Assembly (NCBI RefSeq): GCF_013408685.1 | Contig: NZ_JACBZY010000001.1 | Location: 2,294,001-2,358,000 of the forward strand | Length of the DNA stretch: 64,000 nucleotides | Reading direction: 5' to 3' | Source of the DNA: Schumannella luteola | GTDB taxonomy: Bacteria > Actinomycetota > Actinomycetes > Actinomycetales > Microbacteriaceae | Shown: positions 25,501 to 34,495 of the stretch, in pieces | Layout: each line of letters opens with the position of its first letter | Position numbering within the stretch: the first letter of the stretch is position 1 | The notes under the pieces: model-generated | Database searches by the model: none | The model's input: only the letters and a program-made list of their open reading frames with translations | What the model was told of the DNA's origin: nothing | Position numbers and translations under genes: made by a program

Positions 25501-26960
25501 TCGCTACTCGCGCGCGCGGCGTGCTCGGACTCGGCGTCGGCGTCGTCGGCGTGGGAGTCGGCTCCGGCGTTGAGTCCCGCGCGGTCGGGGTCGGGCTCGT
25601 CGACCCGGTCGAGCGTCGCATCCAGGGCATCGAGCTCGTGGGCGAGCGTCTCGGTCAGCTCGGGAGCGGAGAGCGTGCTCGGCCGCTCGTCGAGCGTCTT
25701 CGGCTCGCCGATGACCTTGCCCTCGTCGAGCGCATCGAGCTTGCGGGCCGTGACGAGCACGCGGCTCTCGAGCGACGCGGCGAAGCGGTTGTAGCTCGTG
25801 ACGGTCGAGGCGATCGATCGTCCGAGCTTGTCGGCGTAGTCGGAGAGGGTCGCGAGCCGGCCGTAGAGCTCCTTGCTGAGGTCGAAGAGGCGCTTCGCGT
25901 CGTCGGTCAGCACGTCCTGCTGCCAGGTGAAGGCGACCGTCTTCAGCACCGCCCAGAGGTTGACCGGGCTGGCGAGGGCGATGCGCTTGCCGAAGGCGTA
26001 CTCGAGCAGGGTCGCGTCGTGCTCGAGCGCCGCGGCGAGCAGCGACTCGCTCGGGATGAACGCGACCGTGAACTCCGGGCTCGCGTCGAGGCCCGTCCAG
26101 TAGCTCTTGCGGGCCAGCGCATCCACGTGGGCGCGCACCTGCTTGGCGTGCTGGTCCAGCAGGCTCGCTCGGCGGGCCTCCTCCTCACCGGTCGCCGTCG
26201 CGGGGATGCTCGACGCCTCGAGGTAGCTGTTGTAGGGAACCTTCGCATCGACCGCGATCGACTTGCCGCCGGGCAGGTGCACGACCATGTCGGGTCGACC
26301 GGCGCCGTGCTCGGAGGTGATCGACGACTGCAGCTGGAAGTCCACGCGGTTCGTGAGACCCGCGGCCTCGACGACGTTGCGCAGCTGCGTCTCGCCCCAC
26401 ACGCCACGGGTCGCGTTGTTGCGCAGCGCCGAGGCGAGCGACTCGGCCGTGGCCCGCAGCCGCTCCTCCGAGTCGACGGCGCTCTTCAGCTGCTCGCTGA
26501 GCTGCCCGTGCTGCTCGCTGCGCTGGGTCTCGAGCTCGACCACCTTCGCCTGCATCAGGCGCAGCGACTCCTGCACCGGGCTCAGCGCCTGCAGCACCTT
26601 GCTCTCGGCGGCGGAATCCTTCTGGTCGCGCTGGATGCGCTCGCGCCGATCGGTCTCGCTGCGCTCCATGAGGTCGCGGTAGAGCTCCTGCTGCCCGGCG
26701 AGCTGCTCGCGGGCTCCGGCGAGAGCCGACTGCACTCCGGAGAGCTGTGCGGCGAGCTCGCCCTGGCGGGCGGCCTGCTCGGCGCGCACCGCATCCAGTT
26801 CGCGCGCGTGCCGCTCGGCGACGAGGCGCGGGTCGTCGATCGCCGTGCCGGCGGCATCCGCGCCCGCGCCGCCGCGCCGCGATCGCAGAAGCAGCACGGC
26901 GGCGACCCCGCCGACGACGAGGCCGAGCACGAGTCCGATCAGCAGCGAGAGCGCGTCCAT
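25476..26960 (-). CDS. rmuC: DNA recombination protein RmuC
   Basis: A 494-residue protein with one N-terminal membrane anchor (about 5-25, LLIGLVLGLVVGGVAAVLLL), a long coiled-coil region (about 50-190), and the RmuC nuclease-like domain. The domain is marked by NNATRGVWGETQLRNVVEAAGL, GRPDMVVHLPGGKSIAVDAKVPYNSYLEA and FTVAFIPSESLLAAALEHD. RmuC limits recombination at inverted repeats; its biochemical activity is not firmly established. A disordered acidic tail ends the protein. ATG at 26960 directly precedes the anchor. It is 55 bases after the exonuclease gene on the same strand, a sensible DNA-repair pairing. Confidence 0.94.
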   Translation of the reverse strand: MDALSLLIGLVLGLVVGGVAAVLLLRSRRGGAGADAAGTAIDDPRLVAERHARELDAVRAEQAARQGELAAQLSGVQSALAGAREQLAGQQELYRDLMERSETDRRERIQRDQKDSAAESKVLQALSPVQESLRLMQAKVVELETQRSEQHGQLSEQLKSAVDSEERLRATAESLASALRNNATRGVWGETQLRNVVEAAGLTNRVDFQLQSSITSEHGAGRPDMVVHLPGGKSIAVDAKVPYNSYLEASSIPATATGEEEARRASLLDQHAKQVRAHVDALARKSYWTGLDASPEFTVAFIPSESLLAAALEHDATLLEYAFGKRIALASPVNLWAVLKTVAFTWQQDVLTDDAKRLFDLSKELYGRLATLSDYADKLGRSIASTVTSYNRFAASLESRVLVTARKLDALDEGKVIGEPKTLDERPSTLSAPELTETLAHELDALDATLDRVDEPDPDRAGLNAGADSHADDADAESEHAARASSDGESRQSA

Positions 26961-27015
26961 GCCGTCAGTGTGACCGCGACCGCCGACATCCCACGCCGGT
27001 GACGCGCGACGACCA

Positions 27016-27702
27016 TCAGACCGACAGCGGCGGCGGCGCCCATCCGCCCGCCGACATCGGCGCGACACGGAGCGCCTGGGCTGCCGCGCTGCGCGCATCG
27101 GCGGCGCGCGTCGCGGCCACGTCGACCGCGGGCTTCGGTGCCGTCGATGAGACGCGCACCCCGGCGGCGGCGGCGAGCGCGCGCAGGTCGTCGGCGCCCC
27201 ACCGGCGGGCGGCGTCGATCATGATCGCCGCGCACGCCTCCGAGTCGGCGATCGCGTCGTGGTGGTTGAAGTCGTCGAATCCCGCGGCCCGCGCCGCCGA
27301 CGGCAGCCGGTAGCTGTCGAGCTCGTAGCTCTTGCGGGCGACCTGCAGGCTGCAGACGTAGTCGATCGCGGGATGCTCGACCAGGCTCGCGGCGCACGCG
27401 CCCTTGATCACGCCCATGTCGAATCCGGCGTTGTGGGCGACCATCATGTCGCCGCCGGCGAAGGCCATGAGGTCGGGCAGCTGCTCGACCCACAGCGGGG
27501 CATCGACGACATCCGCCTGCATGATGCCGTGGATGCGCACGTTCCACTCGACGAAGTGGTCGTGCCCGGCCGGCGGGCGGATGAGCCACCCGGCCTTGTC
27601 GACGACGCGGCCGTCGCGCACCTTCACCAGGCCGACCGAGCAGGCGCTCGCCGACGACGAGTTGGCGGTCTCGAAGTCGATCGCGGTGAAGTCCACTGGC
27701 AC
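27016..27702 (-). CDS. DnaQ-like 3'-5' exonuclease (DEDDh family)
   Basis: A 228-residue nuclease. The first acidic motif is FTAIDFETAN (residues 5-14). The second Asp lies in VAHNAGFDMGVI, and the third motif, with the general-base His, in FNHHDAIADSEACA. These match DEDDh exonucleases related to the DNA polymerase III epsilon subunit. The region after about residue 175 is Ala-rich and lacks a BRCT or UvrC domain. A GTG start at 27702 or 27696 is possible; both precede the first motif. It is upstream of rmuC in the same direction and probably shares its transcript. Confidence 0.88.
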   Translation of the reverse strand: MPVDFTAIDFETANSSSASACSVGLVKVRDGRVVDKAGWLIRPPAGHDHFVEWNVRIHGIMQADVVDAPLWVEQLPDLMAFAGGDMMVAHNAGFDMGVIKGACAASLVEHPAIDYVCSLQVARKSYELDSYRLPSAARAAGFDDFNHHDAIADSEACAAIMIDAARRWGADDLRALAAAAGVRVSSTAPKPAVDVAATRAADARSAAAQALRVAPMSAGGWAPPPLSV

Positions 27703-27827
27703 GCCCCGATGGTCACACGGAGCACCGACGCTCGCGGGAACACACGCCGTTCACGCGCTCGTTGCGCCCCGTTCCGCGGGCGACACGCCGGGCGGCGGGC
27801 CGCGGCCGTCGGGCGTAGCGTGGCCGC

Positions 27828-28562
27828 ATGAGCGAGCGGGATGCGCGGGCCCTGTCCTTCGGAGCGGCGACGGGGGAGTACGAGCGGGCGCGGCCCGGCT
27901 ACCCCGACGAGATCGTCGACGCCGTGCTCGCGGGAGACCCGAGCGACGTGCTCGATCTCGGCGCCGGCACGGGCAAGCTGACCCGCGCGCTCGCCGTACG
28001 CGGTCTGCGGGTCAGCGCCGTCGACCCCGACCCGGCGATGCTCGCCGCACTCGCCGAGCGCTCGCCCGACATCCCCGTCGCCGAGGGCACGGCCGAGAGC
28101 ATCCCGTTCCCCGATGCGGCTTTCGACCTGGTGACGGTCGCGCAGGCCTGGCACTGGGTGGATGCGCCGCGCGCTTTCGCCGAGGTCGCGCGCGTGCTGC
28201 GCCCCGGCGGCGCGCTCGCCCTCGTCTGGAACGAGCGCGACGAGCGCGATTCGTGGAACCGCCGCTTCGGCGAGATCGCGGAGCGCTCGGGCGCTGAGGT
28301 ATTCCTCGACGAGCCGGTCGAGTTCGCACCGCCGTTCGACGAGCCGGTCACGACCTGGGTCGACTGGAGCCGCGAGCTCGCTCGCGAGCAGGTGCTCGAC
28401 CTGGTGCGCTCGCGCAGCGCCTGGCTCGTGCGCGATGAGGACGGTCGCGCGGAGATGGAGCGGGGGATCCGCGAGCTGCTCGATTCGGATGCTGACAGCA
28501 CCGCCGCCGGCCGCTGGGTCATGCCGATGCGCACGGTCGCGTTCGTCGCGCGGCGCGACTGA
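27828..28562 (+). CDS. class I SAM-dependent methyltransferase
   Basis: A 244-residue cytoplasmic methyltransferase with a single Methyltransf_11 domain. Motif I is VLDLGAGTGKLTRAL (near residues 42-56), motif II ends in VSAVDPDPAMLAAL, and the DLVTVAQAWHWVD segment fits motif IV. The substrate is unknown; the family resembles trans-aconitate or ubiquinone-type methyltransferases only in general. A TAGCGT -10 box (27816-27821) is 6 bases before the ATG, so the transcript should be leaderless. It stands alone. Confidence 0.88.
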   Translation: MSERDARALSFGAATGEYERARPGYPDEIVDAVLAGDPSDVLDLGAGTGKLTRALAVRGLRVSAVDPDPAMLAALAERSPDIPVAEGTAESIPFPDAAFDLVTVAQAWHWVDAPRAFAEVARVLRPGGALALVWNERDERDSWNRRFGEIAERSGAEVFLDEPVEFAPPFDEPVTTWVDWSRELAREQVLDLVRSRSAWLVRDEDGRAEMERGIRELLDSDADSTAAGRWVMPMRTVAFVARRD

Positions 28563-28644
28563 GGCGATCAAGCGATCGAGGCGGCTGAACCGCCGGAGCG
28601 CGCCGCGCATCCACCCGCCGTCGGCCACGCCCTGGCGCCGCCGG

Positions 28645-28658
28645 TAGGCTGACCTCCC
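28645..28658 (+). promoter_or_regulatory. leaderless promoter of ychF
   Basis: TAGGCT (28645-28650) is 8 bases before the ychF GTG, the longest spacing among the leaderless starts here. Confidence 0.55.
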
Positions 28659-29735
28659 GTGGCTCTCACCATCGGCATCGTCGGACTCCCCAACGTGGGC
28701 AAGTCGACCCTCTTCAACGCCCTCACCAAGAACACCGTGCTCGCGGCGAACTACCCGTTCGCGACGATCGAGCCGAACGTCGGGATCGTGAACCTGCCCG
28801 ACGAGCGCCTGAACGTGCTGGCCGGCGTCTTCGCGAGCGAGCGGATCGTGCCCGCGACGGTGTCGTTCGTCGACATCGCCGGCATCGTGAAGGGCGCGAG
28901 CGAGGGCGAAGGGCTGGGCAACCAGTTCCTCGCGAACATCCGCGAGGCGGATGCGATCGCGCAGGTCGTGCGCGCCTTCACCGACGACGACGTCGTGCAC
29001 GTCGCCGGTGCCGTCGACCCCTCGGGCGACCTCGAGACCATCAACACCGAGCTGATGCTCGCCGACCTGCAGACGCTCGAGAAGGCGGTGACGCGCCTCG
29101 AGAAGGAGGTGCGCGGCAAGAAGGCCGACCCAGCTGTGCTCGCCGCCGCCGTCGAGGCGCAGAAGGCGCTCGGCGAGGGCACCCCGCTGTCGCAGGTCAA
29201 GGGCCTCGAGCTCGGCCTGCTCAAGGAGCTCGGCCTGCTCACCGCCAAGCCGGTCATCTACGTCTTCAACGTCGACGAGGGCATCCTCACCGACACGGCG
29301 AAGACGGATGCGCTCGCCGCGATCGTCGCGCCCGCCCAGGCCGTCTTCCTCGACGCGAAGATCGAGTCGGAGCTCATCGACCTCGACCCCGAGGACGCGG
29401 CCGAGCTGCTCGCCTCCACCGGCCAGACCGAGTCGGGCCTCGACCAGCTGGCCCGCATCGGCTTCGACACCCTCGGCCTGCAGACCTACCTCACCGCCGG
29501 CCCCAAGGAGTCGCGCGCCTGGACCATCGGCAAGGGCTGGAAGGCCCCGCAGGCCGCCGGCGTCATCCACACCGACTTCGAGACGGGCTTCATCAAGGCG
29601 GAGGTGATCGGCTTCGACGACCTCGTCGCCGCCGGATCCGTCGCGGATGCCCGCTCGGCCGGCAAGGCTCGCATCGAGGGCAAGGACTACGTCATGCAGG
29701 ACGGCGACGTGGTGGAGTTCCGCTTCAACGTGTGA
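28659..29735 (+). CDS. ychF: ribosome-associated ATPase/GTPase YchF (OLA1 family)
   Basis: A 358-residue Obg-like P-loop protein. G1 is GLPNVGKS (9-16), G3 is VDIAGIVKGASEGEG, and the atypical G4 NVDE replaces NKxD, explaining why YchF prefers ATP. A coiled-coil insertion (about 120-190) and the C-terminal TGS domain ending in GKDYVMQDGDVVEFRFNV are present. It associates with ribosomes and stress responses. The gene order ispH ... ychF is conserved in mycobacteria (Rv1110, Rv1112). It is leaderless and monocistronic. Confidence 0.97.
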   Translation: MALTIGIVGLPNVGKSTLFNALTKNTVLAANYPFATIEPNVGIVNLPDERLNVLAGVFASERIVPATVSFVDIAGIVKGASEGEGLGNQFLANIREADAIAQVVRAFTDDDVVHVAGAVDPSGDLETINTELMLADLQTLEKAVTRLEKEVRGKKADPAVLAAAVEAQKALGEGTPLSQVKGLELGLLKELGLLTAKPVIYVFNVDEGILTDTAKTDALAAIVAPAQAVFLDAKIESELIDLDPEDAAELLASTGQTESGLDQLARIGFDTLGLQTYLTAGPKESRAWTIGKGWKAPQAAGVIHTDFETGFIKAEVIGFDDLVAAGSVADARSAGKARIEGKDYVMQDGDVVEFRFNV

Positions 29736-29766
29736 GTTCCTCGCGTTCGGGCGGTAGCCTCGTGCC

Positions 29767-30369
29767 GTGTCGCTGCGTCGTCCCGCATCCAGGAGTCCTC
29801 ACGGAACCGACGCCGAGCGAGAGCTGATCGCTGACGCGGACGTGGTCGCGTACTACGACGAGACGCGCTGGGCGGCCATGGAGCCAACGATCCGACGCAC
29901 GATGCACAAGCAAGGTGTGCTGTCGATCGTCCTCGGCGCTCTGCTCGCACTCATCTGGGTCGGGCCTCTCGTCGCTCTCATGGCAATCGACGGCCGTCCC
30001 GACATGAGGCTGTCCCTCCTCGCGATCGTGATCCTCGTGCTGCTTGCGGTGCTCGTCGTGGCGGGCGTGCGACAGATCTGCCGGCGACTGCGCAGGCCCG
30101 AATTCGCTATGGCGATCACCTCCACGTCCGTGCTCTTCCCCGAGATCGAGCGTCCGTCGGCGTTCCTGCCGCCGATCGGCGCCGAAGAGTGGGAGCGCGA
30201 GGGAACGCACGCCGAGCTCATCCCGGCATCGGGTCGCCTGCAGCCGGCGCGCGTCGAGTTCACCTGGCAGGACGGCCACAAGCGCCGCCGCCGCTCGGCG
30301 GCCGCCGACTCCATCGACGTCGAACCCCGTGTCATCGTCGAAGCGCTGGCCGATTCGCCGACGTGCTAG
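29767..30369 (+). CDS. hypothetical two-segment membrane protein
   Basis: A 200-residue protein I do not recognise. Two adjacent membrane segments (about 50-75 and 82-103) suggest a hairpin with both ends in the cytoplasm. The C-terminal half is a soluble domain with FAMAITSTSVLFPEIERPSAFLPP, possibly PH-like, and an arginine-rich KRRRRSAA patch. A TAGCCT -10 box (29755-29760) is exactly 6 bases before the GTG, which supports this start and a leaderless transcript. Its codon use is slightly less biased than neighbouring conserved genes, as is common for lineage-specific genes. Confidence 0.7.
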   Translation: MSLRRPASRSPHGTDAERELIADADVVAYYDETRWAAMEPTIRRTMHKQGVLSIVLGALLALIWVGPLVALMAIDGRPDMRLSLLAIVILVLLAVLVVAGVRQICRRLRRPEFAMAITSTSVLFPEIERPSAFLPPIGAEEWEREGTHAELIPASGRLQPARVEFTWQDGHKRRRRSAAADSIDVEPRVIVEALADSPTC

Positions 30370-30402
30370 CGCCCGCGGCCACCGACGGCGATCCGTCGCC
30401 GA

Positions 30403-30945
30403 TCAGCGGATGACGCGGTAGCGCTGGTGCGTCTCGCTCGCGAAGGCGGACGTCTCGAGTCGCTCCAGCTCGATCCGCTCGCCGAGGCCGGCGAAGAGCG
30501 AGATGCCGCCGCCGAGCAGCACCGGCGCGACGTCGAGGTGGATCTCGTCGACGAGGCCCAGCTGCAGGCACTGACGCGAGATGCTCCCGCCGAGCAAACT
30601 GACCCAGCGGTCACCGGCTGCGAGCGACGCCCGGTCGACGGCGTCGACGATGCTGTCCTGCACGAAGGTGTAGGTGATCCCGTCCCGCTCGATCGGGTCG
30701 TGGGCGTCGTGCGTCATGAGGAAGACCGGCACCTTCAGCATCCCGCCGTAGGGGATCTCGCCGTCGTCGATCGTGCGGGTCTTGTTGGCGCCGCCGACCA
30801 CGGCTCCGATCCGATCCATGACCCGCTGCACGACCAGATCGTCGTCGGGGGCCGAGGGACGGCCGAACATCCAGTCGACCCCGCCGTCGGCCTCGGCGAG
30901 GAAGCCGTCGAGCGTGATGGTGGCGTGGATGATCACCGTGGCCAT
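30403..30945 (-). CDS. dihydrofolate reductase family protein (RibD C-terminal type)
   Basis: A 180-residue reductase-like protein of the RibD_C/YwjB group. It opens with ATVIIHATITLDGFLAEADGGVDWMFG, and the nucleotide-binding part is WVSLLGGSISRQCLQLGLVDEIHLDVAPVLLGGGISLFAG. These proteins share the DHFR fold and usually bind NADPH, but few have assigned substrates; this is not the main folate DHFR. AGAGGAG lies about 5 bases before the ATG. It is divergent from the Nudix gene about 110 bases away. Confidence 0.86.
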   Translation of the reverse strand: MATVIIHATITLDGFLAEADGGVDWMFGRPSAPDDDLVVQRVMDRIGAVVGGANKTRTIDDGEIPYGGMLKVPVFLMTHDAHDPIERDGITYTFVQDSIVDAVDRASLAAGDRWVSLLGGSISRQCLQLGLVDEIHLDVAPVLLGGGISLFAGLGERIELERLETSAFASETHQRYRVIR

Positions 30946-31053
30946 GCTGTTCTCCTCTGCGAGCGCTGAGTCGTGAACGCGTGTCTTCCGACGGTAGCTG
31001 CGATCCGGCCGGAGCGGAGGCCGGAGATCGCTCGGACATGCGATCCTGCCGTG

Positions 31054-31488
31054 ATGCCCGCTCCCGAACCGCATGAGCACTTCGGCGTCTACGGGGCGTG
31101 GCTGCAGGACGGCCGGCTCGTGACGATCGAGAAGGTGCGCGGGCCCTACACGGGCTGGCTCGATCTGCCGGGAGGAGCGCCCGAGGCGGGGGAGTGTCGG
31201 GAGCAGACGCTGGCGCGCGAGCTGGATGAGGAGTGCGGCGCCGCCGTGCGCTCGGTGCTCGAATGGCATCCCTTCGAGTTCCGGGTCGAACTCGCGAGCG
31301 ACAGGAGGAGGCCGATCGACTTCCGCCACCGCGGGCTCATCGCACTCGTCGACGCGCTGGGGCCAGTGCGTCCGGTCGAGAGCGTTGAGGATGTCGCGAG
31401 GGTCGTGCTGCTCGATCTCGGATCCGATCGCCCGGTCAGTCCGCCGGTCAGTCTCGCCCAAGAGCTCCTCGCGCGCCGCTTGGAGTGA
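31054..31488 (+). CDS. Nudix hydrolase
   Basis: A 144-residue protein with a complete Nudix box, starting at the second Gly of LPGGAPEAGECREQ and ending in LARELDEECGA; spacing matches G-x5-E-x7-REL-x-EE-x-G. It should hydrolyse a nucleoside diphosphate linked to another group; the substrate is unknown. ATG at 31054 is chosen because the fold begins a few residues later; a GTG lies one codon upstream. The region before it is open but looks non-coding. Confidence 0.88.
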   Translation: MPAPEPHEHFGVYGAWLQDGRLVTIEKVRGPYTGWLDLPGGAPEAGECREQTLARELDEECGAAVRSVLEWHPFEFRVELASDRRRPIDFRHRGLIALVDALGPVRPVESVEDVARVVLLDLGSDRPVSPPVSLAQELLARRLE

Positions 31489-31581
31489 GTCGGGACGGCG
31501 GATGGACATTCGTCGAGATCTGCGGAGCGTCGAGCGGTTCGCGGCTGGCGGTCCGACGGCTCTCGGGTCGATGCTGTGGGC

Positions 31582-32145
31582 GTGACCGGCACGAAGAAGA
31601 TCCGTCGCAAGCTCGAGGCCGGCATCGGCGCCGAACGAATGGTCCGCGTAGAACGCGACCTGCGGCACGCGGGTCGCATCGACGGCTTCGTGCTCGCCGT
31701 CGGCACCGAATGGGTGCTGCTCGCCGCGACCGGTGACGGAGGTCGCCCCGACGGAGTCATCGCGGTGCGCATCCGTGACATCACCGGCGTCGAATGGGAT
31801 ACGAGCTTCGAGTCGCGGTTCGCGCGGACTCTGCCGAGCTGGCCGCCGACCGCCCCGGGCGAGCCGGGCCTCGACTCCACGTCGGAGGTGCTCGCGTACC
31901 TCGGCGATCATCACGCGCCGATCGGCATCGAGAAGGAGACTGAGCGGAGGGCGCTGTGGATCGGCGCCATCGAGTCGATCGATCGCAAGCACGTCTGGCT
32001 CGACGAGGCGCTGCCCGACGCGAGTTGGAGGGGCCCGCTCGGGTACAGGCTGAAGCGGATCACCTCGGTGCACGCGGGAGGCCGCTACCTGGCGGCGCTC
32101 GCGGTCGTCGCTGGGCAGATCCCGCCGCGGCTCGCTGCGCGCTGA
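31582..32145 (+). CDS. hypothetical protein
   Basis: A 187-residue soluble protein I do not recognise. It has a basic N-terminus (GTKKIRRKLEAGIGAERMVRVER), then beta-rich stretches (GRIDGFVLAVGTEWVLLAATGD; ALWIGAIESIDRKHVWLDEALPDASW) that look like two related half-domains. The similarity of these halves suggests an internal duplication, perhaps an Sm- or PRC-barrel-like fold; that is a guess from pattern only. The GTG at 31582 fits a GATGCT box 6 bases upstream; a GTG two codons earlier is an alternative. Confidence 0.6.
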   Translation: MTGTKKIRRKLEAGIGAERMVRVERDLRHAGRIDGFVLAVGTEWVLLAATGDGGRPDGVIAVRIRDITGVEWDTSFESRFARTLPSWPPTAPGEPGLDSTSEVLAYLGDHHAPIGIEKETERRALWIGAIESIDRKHVWLDEALPDASWRGPLGYRLKRITSVHAGGRYLAALAVVAGQIPPRLAAR

Positions 32146-32196
32146 CACCCTGATGCGGGTGCGCGCCGGTGGCGGATGCGCTGGCATGCTGACGCG

Positions 32197-32547
32197 ATGA
32201 CCTCCACCGAGCAGGGCGACCCCACACATGCGCCGGAAGCCCCCGCGGCGCCGATCCCGCCCTCGCAGTGGGCTCAGCCGATGTACCCGGGTCAGCCGCT
32301 CCAGCCGATCCGCACCAACCTGCTCGCGATCATCGGCTTCGTCGGCGTCTTCCTCATGCCCGTGATCGGGATCGTGCTCGGCATCATGGCGAAGCGGCAG
32401 ATCGCCGTCACCGGCGAAGCGGGCGAGGGCCTCGCGAAGTGGGCCTACATCCTCGGCGTGCTCGGCACGATCCTGCAGGCGGTCTTCTTCGTGGTCTGGA
32501 TCGCCCTGTTCCTGCAGTTCGCGTCGATGGCGCCGACGGGACTGTGA
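32197..32547 (+). CDS. DUF4190-like small membrane protein
   Basis: A 116-residue protein with a Pro-rich hydrophilic N-terminus (about 1-45) and two membrane segments joined by a short loop (LLAIIGFVGVFLMPVIGIVLGIMAKRQI, then WAYILGVLGTILQAVFFVVWIALFLQF). The AKRQI..TGEAGEGLAKWAYILG pattern is typical of DUF4190. Function unknown. A CATGCT box lies 6 bases before the ATG (32185-32190), consistent with leaderless transcription. It overlaps the next gene by four bases (GTGA). Confidence 0.78.
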   Translation: MTSTEQGDPTHAPEAPAAPIPPSQWAQPMYPGQPLQPIRTNLLAIIGFVGVFLMPVIGIVLGIMAKRQIAVTGEAGEGLAKWAYILGVLGTILQAVFFVVWIALFLQFASMAPTGL

Positions 32548-33071
32548 CGGGCGTCGAGGAGACGCTGAAGCGACCCCGTAGCCACGCGCGCCGACGTCGA
32601 CGTCGGCGACGACGGCGAGTCAGCCCGCGGATAGTGCGCGGGTGGAAGCTGTTCGTGATCGTGCTGTGCGGCTTGGGATTCGTGGCTTCGATCGGCGTCG
32701 GCGCCGTGGCACTGGTGGATGCGGGCAAGCCCGCCATCTGGGGAACGTTCACCGAGACGCGCACCGAGCTCCGGGTCGGATACAAGGGGGCCACCCGCAC
32801 GGTGAGCTTCGGCGACTGGGTCAGTGATGACGGCGCGAGACACCTCGACGACACCGAACTCGACGGCGAGCCCGGCAAAGATCGCACAGCGCGCGCCTAC
32901 ATCCGGCCCACCGGCACTCTGGACGGCGAGACAGTCGTGCATGCTGAGGACTCCGGCAACCCGATGCTGATCGTCGCGGGCGTGTTCGCGCTACTGGCGC
33001 TGGGCTCGGGCGTTGCGCGCACGATCGAGTTCGTGCACACGCGCCGCGAGTACGCCCGCATCTCGTCCTGA
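32544..33071 (+). CDS. hypothetical membrane protein with a ten-arginine tract
   Basis: A 175-residue protein with two membrane segments (about 34-55 and 147-163) enclosing an extracellular domain of about 90 residues (TFTETRTELRVGYKGATRTVSFGDWVSD). Near residue 17 there are ten consecutive arginines, encoded by mixed CGN codons. This would fix the N-terminus in the cytoplasm by the positive-inside rule. The GTG overlaps the previous stop. A later start beyond the Arg tract cannot be excluded. Not recognised. Confidence 0.6.
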   Translation: MTGVEETLKRPRSHARRRRRRRRRRVSPRIVRGWKLFVIVLCGLGFVASIGVGAVALVDAGKPAIWGTFTETRTELRVGYKGATRTVSFGDWVSDDGARHLDDTELDGEPGKDRTARAYIRPTGTLDGETVVHAEDSGNPMLIVAGVFALLALGSGVARTIEFVHTRREYARISS

Positions 33072-33169
33072 CCGCCGACCGGCGTCATGCTCGAGGATGA
33101 CGGAACCCGCACGCGCGACCGCCAGGCTGGGATGCGGCCCGCGAGCTGCGCGGGTGCTCGAGGAGGAAC

Positions 33170-34495
33170 ATGACCGCCGACGCGCCGGCCCCCGCCGCAG
33201 CCGCCCCCGATCAGACCGCACACGATGCCGTGACCAGCCCGGCGCCCCCGGCGCAGGCCGACGTCATCAGTCCGTCGACCGGCCGCGCATCCACCGCCCG
33301 CCTCATCGCGATCGACATCGCCCGCTTCATCGCGATCGTCGGGATGATGGGCAATCACCTGGCGCTCGGCTACTTCGAGCCGCTGACGGTCGCGGTGAGC
33401 GGGTTCCCGTCGACGCTGTTCGCCGTGCTCGGGGGAGTGAGCGCGGTGCTGTCGACGCGCAAGTACGTCGAGAACGGGCAGCGGCTCGCGGCATCCCTCT
33501 CGCTCGCGGCGCGCGGAGCGGTCGTGGGCCTCATCGGCGTCGCGCTCGGGCTGACGCCCACCTTCGTCGCGGTGGTGCTCGTCTACTACGGGGTCGGGAT
33601 GATCGTGACCGCGGTGCTGCTGCACCTGCCGAGCCCCGTGCTGCTCGCGCTCGCTGCGGCGCTCGCCGTGGGCGGACCGCACCTCAACCTGCTCGTGCAC
33701 GACGTCGCCCAGCTCGACACGCTCGGCGAGCTCAGCTATGCCGACCCCTTCCAGTTCCTGCGGTCGGTCGCGTTCACGGGCACCTATCCGGTCATCACGT
33801 GGCTCGCGTACATGCTGGCGGGCGTGCTCGCGGCGCGGGTGCTGCTGAACCCCGAGCGACTGCGGTCCGCTGTGCGACTCGTCGCGGTGGGAGCGGGGAT
33901 GCTGGCTGCCGCCATCGCCGCCGACCTCATCAGCCGTCCGGCGGTGCTCGACGCGATCATGGCGAAGGGGCTCGAGCGCGGGGAGGCGGAGTACCTGGTG
34001 ACCGGCGACGGCTTCGGCGCCCCGATCGACTCGAGCTGGGTCGCGCTCGTCAACGCCGCGCCGCACACGGGCTCGACCGGTGACATCGTGCGCACGGTCG
34101 GCGCCGCGCTGCTGCTGATCGGCGTGCTCGTCGCGATCGGCGAGCTGTGGCGCCGTCGGGTCGCGGCGACCTCGCTCAACGCGGCGGCGGAGCGCGCTCG
34201 CCGCGTGCCGCTGCTGCTGCGCCCCATCGCGGCGGCCGGATCCGCCCCGCTGACCCTCTACACGCTGCACATCCTGGCGACCGCGGCGATCACGACCCTC
34301 ATCACCCAGGATCTCGGCTTCGACGTCTTCGGCGGATCGGGCCAGGCGCCGTGGTGGCTCATGGGTCCGGGAGCGTGGGGTGTCCACGTGCTCGCGGCTC
34401 TCGCCTTCGGTGTCGTCCTGGCGATCGTGAAGCGTCGCGGTCCGCTCGAGGCGCTCGCGAGTCTGGTGGCGCGGGCGGCTGCCCGACTCGGCTGA
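33170..34495 (+). CDS. DUF418/DUF1624-like multi-pass membrane protein
   Basis: A 441-residue protein with about ten membrane segments after a Pro/Ala-rich tail of 40 residues. The motif ARLIAIDIARFIAIVGMMGNHLAL is the R-x-x-x-x-D-x-x-R-x-x-A-x-x-G-M-x-x-x-H start of the DUF418/DUF1624 group, related to membrane acyltransferases (heparan-alpha-glucosaminide N-acetyltransferase-like). Many members are suspected to acylate envelope glycans, but no substrate can be assigned here. The C-terminal APLTLYTLHILATAAI segment with its His also fits. GAGGAGGAAC lies directly before the ATG. Confidence 0.8.
   Translation: MTADAPAPAAAAPDQTAHDAVTSPAPPAQADVISPSTGRASTARLIAIDIARFIAIVGMMGNHLALGYFEPLTVAVSGFPSTLFAVLGGVSAVLSTRKYVENGQRLAASLSLAARGAVVGLIGVALGLTPTFVAVVLVYYGVGMIVTAVLLHLPSPVLLALAAALAVGGPHLNLLVHDVAQLDTLGELSYADPFQFLRSVAFTGTYPVITWLAYMLAGVLAARVLLNPERLRSAVRLVAVGAGMLAAAIAADLISRPAVLDAIMAKGLERGEAEYLVTGDGFGAPIDSSWVALVNAAPHTGSTGDIVRTVGAALLLIGVLVAIGELWRRRVAATSLNAAAERARRVPLLLRPIAAAGSAPLTLYTLHILATAAITTLITQDLGFDVFGGSGQAPWWLMGPGAWGVHVLAALAFGVVLAIVKRRGPLEALASLVARAAARLG

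Noticed and set aside
27624-29570. 648-codon frame opposite ychF and the methyltransferase
   Set aside because: It spans two clear plus-strand genes and their promoters and shows no family motif.
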